This document shows, in pieces, positions 57,401 to 64,000 of a DNA stretch of 64,000 nt. The translations under genes and the position numbers were made by a program. Position 1 is the first letter of the stretch. Each line of letters opens with the position of its first letter. Where the stretch lies: the NCBI RefSeq assembly GCF_032118995.1, contig NC_092660.1, positions 20,818,501 to 20,882,500 on the forward strand, read 5' to 3'. The notes below the pieces were generated by a model, which had not been told where the DNA came from, did not search any database, and saw only the letters and a list, made by a program, of their open reading frames with translations. This DNA is from Asterias amurensis. Taxonomy: Eukaryota; Echinodermata; Asteroidea; Forcipulatida; Asteriidae.

Positions 57401-60167
57401 GTGTTTTTTCTTTTATTACTCTCCTGCAAACTCGATGACCAATTGAGCACAAATTTTCACAGCTGGATTGTTATTTTATGCATGTTGAGATACTCCAACT
57501 CCGAATACTGGTCGTTGACAATTACTAAAGGTGTCCAGTGTCTTTAACGATAATAGTCCAGACTTATTATGCCATTATCTGATCATTCTGGTACTTGTTT
57601 AAAGGAACACGTTGCCTTGGATCGGTCGAGTTGGTCTTTGAAATGCGTTTGTAACCGTTTTTTATAAAATGCATATGGGTAGAAAGATGTTGAAAAAGTA
57701 GAATACAATGATCCACACAAACATGCCTCGAAATTGCGTGGTTTTCCTTTTACCTCGTCGACTAACACGTCGGCCATTTATGGGGGTCAAAATTTTGACT
57801 CCCATAAATGGCCGACCATGTTAGTTCGCACAGTAGAAGGAAAACCACGCAATTTCGAGGCAAACTTGTGTGGATCATTGTATTCTACTTTTAAAACATC
57901 TTTCCAACCATATGCATTTTATAAAAAACGGTTACAAACGCTTTTGTTTTGACCAACTCGTCCGATCCAAGGCAACGTGTTCCTTTAAACTGATAGACAA
58001 AACCTCAGCGTAAAATAATTACCTGTCGTTTCGGTTAGTAAACTAATGCAACATCGCCACATCACCTAAGTTGATTTCAGAGCCACGACCCGTAAATCTA
58101 TACTTGCTCTATGGTTTGTCTTAATAAAACGTTAACTTACTACATAGTCTCTCCATCTCTCGAAGAGTTAAAAGTGTCTTATCAAAATGTCTCTGAAGGA
58201 ATGATTATCCATTGTCATCACGTGACTTACTTTCTTCCCTGATCCATTGGTCTGTTGTATCCCTTCTCCCCAAGCCCCCAACGTTTCTCAGTATCCATGT
58301 CTTTATTAGTTTGTTGATCCAACTCGACCGTCATCTTGTCCTTTAGCCGAATCATGTTAATCAAAGCAGAACCACCGCCGAGTTTGTAAGATATTCGCTG
58401 ATCTGGTACTTGTCTATTAAAAACGAAAGGTACACATGCACAAGTAGTCAATGAATGAAATCACGTCTTCACATCTCTCAAAATGTTGCTTTTTGAGACT
58501 CTTTATTCATTTGAAGAGTTGAGTATTAACACCAGTGATTAGTGAGTATGTTTCGGGACCTATAGTCAAGTTCTAAATCTGAGGTCTCGAAATCAGATTC
58601 GATGAAAATGACTTCTTTCTAAAACTATGTCACTTCAGGGGGAGCCGTTTCTCACAATGTTTTATACTATCAACCTCTCCCCATTACTCGTTACCAAAAT
58701 AAGGTTTAGTGCTAATAATTATGTTGTGTAATTACCAATAGTGTCCACTCCCTTTAAAGGCAGTGGACACTATTGGTAATTACTAAAAATAATTATTATC
58801 ATAAAACCTTTCCTGATTACGAGTGATGGGGAGAGGCTGATAGTATAGGTTTTCTCGGTCAATTTCGGAAAATGAGCAGCCAATTTAACCACCAGCCTGT
58901 TCTATTTCGCACGAAATCGAATGCTACTAAAAAATGGGTCATTCGGTTTCATTTAAAGACTAGTCAAATCTACTTTTACGTCGTCGACTAACACGTCGGC
59001 CATTTATGGGGGTCAAATTTTTGACTCCCATAAATGGCCGACCATGTTAGTTCGCACAGTAGAAGGAAAACCACGCAATTTCGAGACAAACTTGTGTGGA
59101 TCATTGTATTCTACTTTTAAAACATCTTTCCAACCATATGCATTTTATAAAAAACGGTTACAAACGCTTTTGTTTTGACCAACTCGTCCGATCCAAGGCA
59201 ACGTGTTCCTTTAATATCTTGCAAACTCAATGACCGATTGAGCTCAAATTTTCACAGGTTTGTTGTTTTATGCATATTATGTTGAGATACACCAAGGGAG
59301 AAGGCTGGTCTTTAACAATTACCGATAGTGTCCAGAGTCTTTAAACAATGTGAATATAGATATGTGTGACTGTTTTATCAGTTAGGCTTGGTAAAAATAT
59401 GTGTTTTGGAGTTTTTGGAAAATGGTCTTGCAAAGAAAATATTGAAAGCTCACACCAAACATTTCGCTATTAAGAATGGATAATGAAAATAGCAGTGTAT
59501 AATAATTAATTTGCCTTTATATGAACTTACAACTTGCGCAGTTTCCAGTTGTACACGATGGTTTATTTACGACTGGAAACTCGTTAGAAAAGGTTCATTG
59601 CGTACGTACGGGTTTCAATTTCAAATTAATTCAAGAATACATTTATTTCCATACTCTGATAAAAGAATAACAACAGTTACATGTTTTTCGGAGTAAAGCA
59701 AAACACTTCTTTAAGTAAGAGTAAACATGAATAAATAAATAGAGTACGGGGCCGTTTTGATAAGCATAAGCTTATAAAAAAAAACAGCCAGACAGACAAG
59801 AAAACGAGACGACCAGACAGACAGACAGACAGACAGACAGACTGACAAAAAGGACAGATGAACATAATACATGACACAACGAATTCGTAATAGAAGCGGC
59901 AAGATGGCAGAACAGTTCAACCATACTGTATGGTTGAACCCGTACACAATGAACCATTTAAAACAAACTGACTAATATTATTACTAAACTTGAGGAAAAC
60001 TTTGGACTTTAGACTTAGGATCAGACATGGGATTTATCTTGATTGTTTGCTTACCCGTAGTGCCCATGGTAATGCTTATTGTGCAGCAGGAAACCGACTG
60101 TAGCAACACAAACACATACAACTACGATGACTCGTTTATTACGATGCATTGTATTAAACGCATCCAT
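51495..60167 (-). CDS. ST8SIA-like: ST8Sia-like alpha-2,8-sialyltransferase, gene 5 (convergent, 452 aa)
   Basis: Eight coding exons on the - strand, 5' to 3': 60167-60055, 58413-58231, 56403-56275, 55858-55714, 55364-55252, 54777-54688, 53682-53444 and 51841-51495 (1359 nt in frame, stop TGA). Residues 13-28 (VIVVVCVCVATVGFLL) form the signal anchor after a basic tail. Motif L starts at C202 ([16 protein letters not shown]) and ends near TTLNPS; motif S is 338-360 ([12 protein letters not shown]), motif III is HYFD 376-379, and motif VS is H387-E392. Phases from exon 3 onward equal those of genes 1-4. An extra exon (58413-58231, about 61 codons, charged, stem) and a C-terminal tail of about 37 residues, rich in Lys and Glu, set it apart. 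A splice acceptor directly before the ATG (60169/60170) suggests an upstream non-coding exon that I could not place. Confidence 0.86.
52201..52760. mobile_element. MITE family A, copy 3
   Basis: Opposite orientation to copy 1: starts TTAAAGTCACCTGGAAGTGG and ends TTCCAGGTGACTT, with the foldback centre around 52440-52545. The right flank is not TTAA, so the site is eroded or imprecise. In intron 7 of gene 5. Confidence 0.75.
53784..54086. mobile_element. MITE family D
   Basis: AGTAGGTTTTCTCGGCCAAT at the left pairs with AATTTGACCGAGAAAACCTA at the right; the pairing continues into AGCAGCCAA. About 300 bp, no coding capacity. A terminal piece of the same family is at about 58846-58910. In intron 6 of gene 5. 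Confidence 0.7.
54130..54236. repeat. Hairpin-forming inverted repeat
   Basis: GAAAAGAGCCGATTTGGTCT on the left pairs with the right arm ending CGAGACCACAACGGCTCTTT; the stem is about 30 bp with few mismatches and the loop about 45 nt. In intron 6 of gene 5. Confidence 0.6.
54242..54350. repeat. Short tandem repeat with ACCAACTACAAACAATACAT
   Basis: Three diverged copies of a unit of about 43 bp directly after the hairpin. Confidence 0.6.
56640..57140. repeat. Degenerate CCAACG-rich repeat
   Basis: CCAACGTTGGCCCAATG occurs twice (about 56967 and 57090), with many diverged relatives (GCCAGTGTAAACCCAGCG, ACCAACGCCAAAAGC, ACCAACGCCAACGGTGCC). An old tandem array in intron 2 of gene 5. Confidence 0.55.
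57161..57546. mobile_element. MITE family C, copy in gene 5 intron 2
   Basis: AAGGCACTGGACACTATTGG at the left and GGTGTCCAGTGTCTTTAA at the right; the family interior is intact. Confidence 0.75.
57600..57987. mobile_element. MITE family B, copy 5
   Basis: AAAGGAACACGTTGCCTTGG to CCAAGGCAACGTGTTCCTTT, a foldback centred near 57785. Very close in sequence to the reverse complement of copy 4 in gene 4. Confidence 0.85.
58555..58753. mobile_element. MITE family C, partial, left of a shared TTAA
   Basis: Family interior from GGTCTCGAAATCAGATTCG to AGTGTCCACTCCC, then TTAA at 58754-58757, which also begins the next copy. Confidence 0.65.
58758..59340. mobile_element. MITE family C split by pieces of families D and B
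   Basis: The left part (58758-58845) and right part (about 59215-59340, ending AGTGTCCAGAGTCT and TTAA) belong together. Between them are a family D terminal piece (from 58846) and the right half of a family B element (about 58971-59213). Confidence 0.65.
59808..59845. repeat. (CAGA)n microsatellite
   Basis: A run of CAGACAGACAGA in intron 1 of gene 5. Confidence 0.9.
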
Positions 60168-60280
60168 CTCTGTAATATAAATGATATACATTAAATGATT
60201 AATTGTAATCATCAGAAATTGAGTTGAAAAACCCTGTGAACTCCCTAAATGATGGAGAGCAGAAGTGTCATAAATATACA

Positions 60281-60420
60281 GTTCCACTTCATTCTCCCAC
60301 CGAGAAGCTGGTCAACTTCCACTTCATTCTCCCACCGAGAAGCTGGTCAACTTCCACTTCATTCTCCCACCGAGAAGCTGGTCAACTTCCACTTCATTCT
60401 CCCACCGAGAAGCTGGTCAA
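60281..60420. repeat. 35-bp tandem repeat, 4 copies, upstream of gene 5
   Basis: CTTCCACTTCATTCTCCCAC plus CGAGAAGCTGGTCAA, four near-identical copies, starting about 115 bp upstream of the first coding exon of gene 5. Confidence 0.9.
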
Positions 60421-61924
60421 CTTCACACACAAACGAGAACTCCCGATATTTCCCGTGATTTCTCCAATAATTTTCGGTCACGAATTTCAAATGAAGACGT
60501 GCATAGTGATGGTCTTTTGTGTCTTTTGTGTATCATTGTAAATGGTAGGAGTATAAGAAATCAATTGAATAAGAAGTTGATGTAACTGTAAATTTAAATA
60601 AAATGGTTAGAAGATACCCACAGACTACACAAGCTTATAATAGCCATCATATCAATGAGTTGATGTGTCTTACGAGTACATTTACAACGTTGCAGCCTAT
60701 ACGTTCAATGCAGCCTATACTTTGCAATCAATGTATTTCATCATATTAGGCTCTCGTGATTCTAAGAAAACAAATTCTACCATTGAAAATCGAATGCAGT
60801 CCGAAAGTTTGTATAGACCAGTTCATAAATCCCCTCCATTTGTGGTGCAGCTCATTTTGAAGAACACTATTAAATGATGAGAGCCAGTTATCCACCACTA
60901 TTCATTAAGCATATGCCTACATGGGATGGTTCTCCCATGGTCATACTTACACCGGTGAACTTGGGTTGTTTAGACCATGGAGGTATGAGATTTATACGCT
61001 CTGCAAGATGACGCTACATACACACCCTGACCAGTAAAAAACTGTAGTATCTAGCAGGTGTGCTCAACTATTTCGATGGATACACGTAGTAGCCCTTAGA
61101 CGGCTGGTAATTGTGTTAACGATGTCGAATATGTGTGACTAGACCACAATGCTAGGCTTCTATGTTTACTCAGGTGTCATGGTGCTTTCACAATGGTTGT
61201 GATAGTGCAATATTTGCTTATCCGTACGATTATTGTTTGCACTAATGGGTCGGAGTTTTAACACCGAACATGATTCAAGATTAGTACATATGTACCTGTT
61301 AAAGTATTGAGCTAAAACCATACAATAAACCATGGGCTGCTGACTTCCATAATGTTCAAACCCAACAGCTACACGTACTGTGCATGGAAGAATATAAACT
61401 TTAACATGATATTAAATCAAAGGTCATTTTCTGTGTACCATAAATTTACCTAATTGTAGCTGGATCCAAATCTATAGACGAGAAGTACATCAACAAAAAG
61501 ACCCGCAGTCTATGTTCTCCCGGCTCTACACTCACTCGAAGCTGTTGCTCCCATCCAGTACCGTGCCAGCAGCATAAATAACCATAGAGATATACAGTTT
61601 TCTGTATCAGGTAAAACAGAAAACATGTTTAGCGTCCCCATCCGCTTCATTTTACGACGCCGCCTCTTTTTTGTTAACAAAATAAAATAACTTAAAAAAA
61701 AAAATAAGACACATTAATTTAGCGATCTCAGACGAGTTATGATTGCTATTAAAATTATAAAGCCCGGCAGGTTGTCTTCCCAAAAATGTCGGCCAGCCAT
61801 TTAAGCAAAAAAACCTCTCTTTTTCGAACAGGCAAGACGCTAAACATGTTTTTTATTTGGCCCAAACGTTCGAAAGATGGAATCATTTGATCAATACATA
61901 CCACGATCTGTTATGCAGAGTGTT
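60421..61924. other. Upstream region of gene 5
   Basis: AT-rich. A 5' untranslated exon of gene 5 should lie here or beyond, but I cannot place it. Nothing else recognised. Confidence 0.4.
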
Positions 61925-62230
61925 GTTCAAACAATAGTCTTGGTCCCAAGACCATTGGTGTTGCGCGGTCACACACAACCAACGTTCCGATTATGCACGG
62001 CAAAAACTGTCCACGCTTGTAATGAACGAACGCTAGCGGGCGCTCTGTTTCTCTGATTTAGATCTCACCATGAGCACAGGACATGGTGAGATCCGTAAAT
62101 CAGAGAAACAGAGCGCCCGCTAGCGTTCGTTCATTACAAGCGTGGACAGTTTTTGCTGTGCATAATCGGAACGTTGGTTGTGTGTGACCGCGCAACACCA
62201 ATGGTCTTGGGACCAAGACTATTCAAACAA
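61925..62230. mobile_element. Near-perfect foldback, arms about 148 bp
   Basis: AATAGTCTTGGTCCCAAGAC on the left is mirrored on the right. The arms are almost identical, including GAACGAACGCTAGCGGGCGC. The loop is about 9 nt (AGCACAGGA). Very few mismatches suggest a recent origin or constant repair between the arms. Confidence 0.8.
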
Positions 62231-63132
62231 CGGCATTATACACTAGGCGTGCAGCCATCAATGTTGGTTTGCACTGCTAAATGAATGCGTGCACTGCACT
62301 ATGTATAGCTTACTCTGCGACTTTTGTTTAGTGTTTCAGAAAATTAGCACTGGCGACTTTTGGCCATTTTCAAAACATTGTTAAAAATGTGTACGCTCCC
62401 AAGAATGGTAACTTGACCTTATTATCAAACCGTCTAATACATTGACAAGCTGTAAAGACAAAAGGCTGAGTAACTTATAAGGATTCATTATTTATAATTA
62501 TTACATAGTATCTTTATTATGAGCAGTAGATATCCTTCGTTTTGTTTAGATTCAATATCATACAGGTCCGTATACACAAACAACATGCTCAGGGGAGATT
62601 ATTGAGATAAACCCTACGCTAAGAGTCTGGTCACAGCTTGTTCAAAGGAAAATGTGCTGTTTTATTCATTCAAACACATCTTTTCAAATAATTTTCTCAT
62701 CGAAAGGTCAGAAGATATGAGCTATGTTTGTTTTCATTTTAATTAAATCGGTTTGAAAACATTATTTTATCAAATTGTTTTCTAACACAACAGTACTACA
62801 GGGATGTGTAGCCAATACTGGATCACTAATTCACAGCTGGTTAAACTGAACGAAGCCCCTTTTGTAAGCAGACAAAAGAAAAGGTTCATTGTTGTTTTGG
62901 TAGCGACATGATATTGACCTGACCATTGAATTTGTACACGCAGTTTGTTCGCTTCGTATTCAAGTTGTGACAGTTATTGTTGTCTAACGTTTCAAATAAA
63001 ACATAACAATATGCTGTGGCCATCACTTTGTAAATACTATTGTAGGCCTATTAAATTGTTTTGTTCACAACGTTTTATCTTTCTTTGTACTACCAAATTG
63101 TGAAAAGGTACAGTTTGATTGCAACGTACATG
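62231..63132. other. AT-rich intergenic, nothing recognised
   Basis: No gene, foldback or tandem array seen. Confidence 0.4.
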
Positions 63133-63950
63133 TTATGAATAGAATAGAATAGAATAGTACTTTATTGTCACTTGTAAAAAAAGAAAATATTAGTACAGTG
63201 AAATTCGTTTTGGTTTTGCGTGTCTAAAAATACTATGTTATATACAAATACACTAACAATTAACCATTTACAAAAATACATGGAAATATAATATAAACAA
63301 CTCTGAAAAGTATTACAATATACAGGCGAAATACGAAAGATAAAAATAGTACGATATAATTAGACATTCATGGTTAAAACATGTCATTTAGAACACGAAC
63401 AGCTGTGGGATAAAAACTCTGCAAAGTACGGTTGGATCCAGATTTAATTGAACGGAAACGATTCTTAGACCGCATGGGCTGAAAGAGGGAATGTGCTGGG
63501 TGAAACTGGTCATCTACTATAGAGAGGGCTCGTTTTTTAACTCGAGAGAGATACAGTTCATCAAGTGATGGAAGTTGGCAACCTATGATTTTACTAGCGG
63601 TGCGAACGATCCGGCTGATACGCTTCCTCATCGGCTGTTGCATTGCCCCACCAAACGATCATTGATTGTGTCAAGACACTCTCAATCACCGCTCGGTAGA
63701 ACTTCAACAGAAGTGGCTGACTGACATAAAAGTTTTTCAGCCGTCTCAAGAAAAATAATCTTTGCTGACCTTTCTTAACAATTGAATCTGCATTACATCC
63801 CCATTTCATCCCCATTGATTTTTGCGAAAATCAATAACAAATTCCTGTGTTTTATTGACATTTAATTCTAGATCGTTCTCAGTGCACCAGTTCACAATAG
63901 ATTGTACTTCATTTCGGTACGATGTCTCGTCAATAATCAATAATCAATAA
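63133..63950 (-). mobile_element. 5'-truncated LINE (CR1/L2/Rex-like)
   Basis: On the - strand the 3' end carries (ATTCT)n and ACAATAAAGTA, typical of L2/CR1-like tails. Upstream it encodes the end of the second ORF: about 63935-63825 NWCTENDLELNVNKTQEF, then 63815-63594 GQQRLFFLRRLKNFYVSQPL and IVWWGNA, then 63643-63374 RISRIVRTASKIIGC and FYPTAVRVLN. The pieces lie in different frames, so it is dead. Only the region after the reverse transcriptase core and the 3' UTR are present. Confidence 0.75.
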
Positions 63951-64000
63951 ATAAAAGTCTGGCATAATTAGGCATTTTTTGATCCAGAAACCGTGTTACA

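Overview
The window is animal nuclear DNA: AT-rich, with intron-split genes, tRNA-derived SINEs, LINE fragments, many foldback MITEs and four long minisatellites. No prokaryotic gene organisation is visible. The gene family and the look of the repeats suggest an echinoderm, possibly a sea star. That placement is an impression from memory of similar genomes, not a search result.

The real gene content is a cluster of five alpha-2,8-sialyltransferase-like genes (ST8Sia branch, CAZy GT29). Four lie head to tail on the + strand: gene 1 (5' end cut by the window edge, exons 3-7, 1-7125), gene 2 (11197-20774, 414 aa), gene 3 (30211-33434, 410 aa) and gene 4 (37707-44945, 409 aa). The fifth (60167-51495, 452 aa) is convergent on the - strand and more diverged. 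Their coding regions were assembled from single exons by eye, using GT/AG borders and phase continuity. Genes 2-4 use seven coding exons with intron phases 2,2,0,2,2,1, and exons 4-6 are 113, 90 and 245 nt in all four + strand genes. Gene 5 has one extra N-terminal exon but keeps the same phases downstream. Genes 2-5 encode a short cytosolic tail, a signal-anchor helix, a stem, and sialylmotifs L, S, III (HYFD) and VS (HxxxxE). All these motifs are intact, and gene 1 keeps all of them in its visible part, so the products are expected to be active Golgi type II membrane enzymes. Genes 3 and 4 also share their promoter region; in gene 3 the core promoter block is duplicated in tandem.

A small three-exon gene candidate (26673-27153, 76 aa, Cys-rich) lies between genes 2 and 3. 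It has TATA, CCAAT and octamer-like elements upstream.

The rest is repeats. Intron 5 of gene 1 holds a foldback element and a minisatellite with a period of about 47 bp. Intron 2 of gene 2 holds the fossil of a Ty3/gypsy-type LTR element. A 54-bp minisatellite (about 2.5 kb) lies between genes 2 and 3. A 23-bp minisatellite with a 552-bp higher-order period and a homogeneous 33-bp minisatellite lie between genes 4 and 5. At least three MITE families sit in TTAA sites (piggyBac-like), and one copy has its own empty site beside it. A 5'-truncated LINE with 13-bp target-site duplications follows gene 3, a near-perfect foldback of about 300 bp lies at 61925-62230, and a second truncated LINE closes the window.
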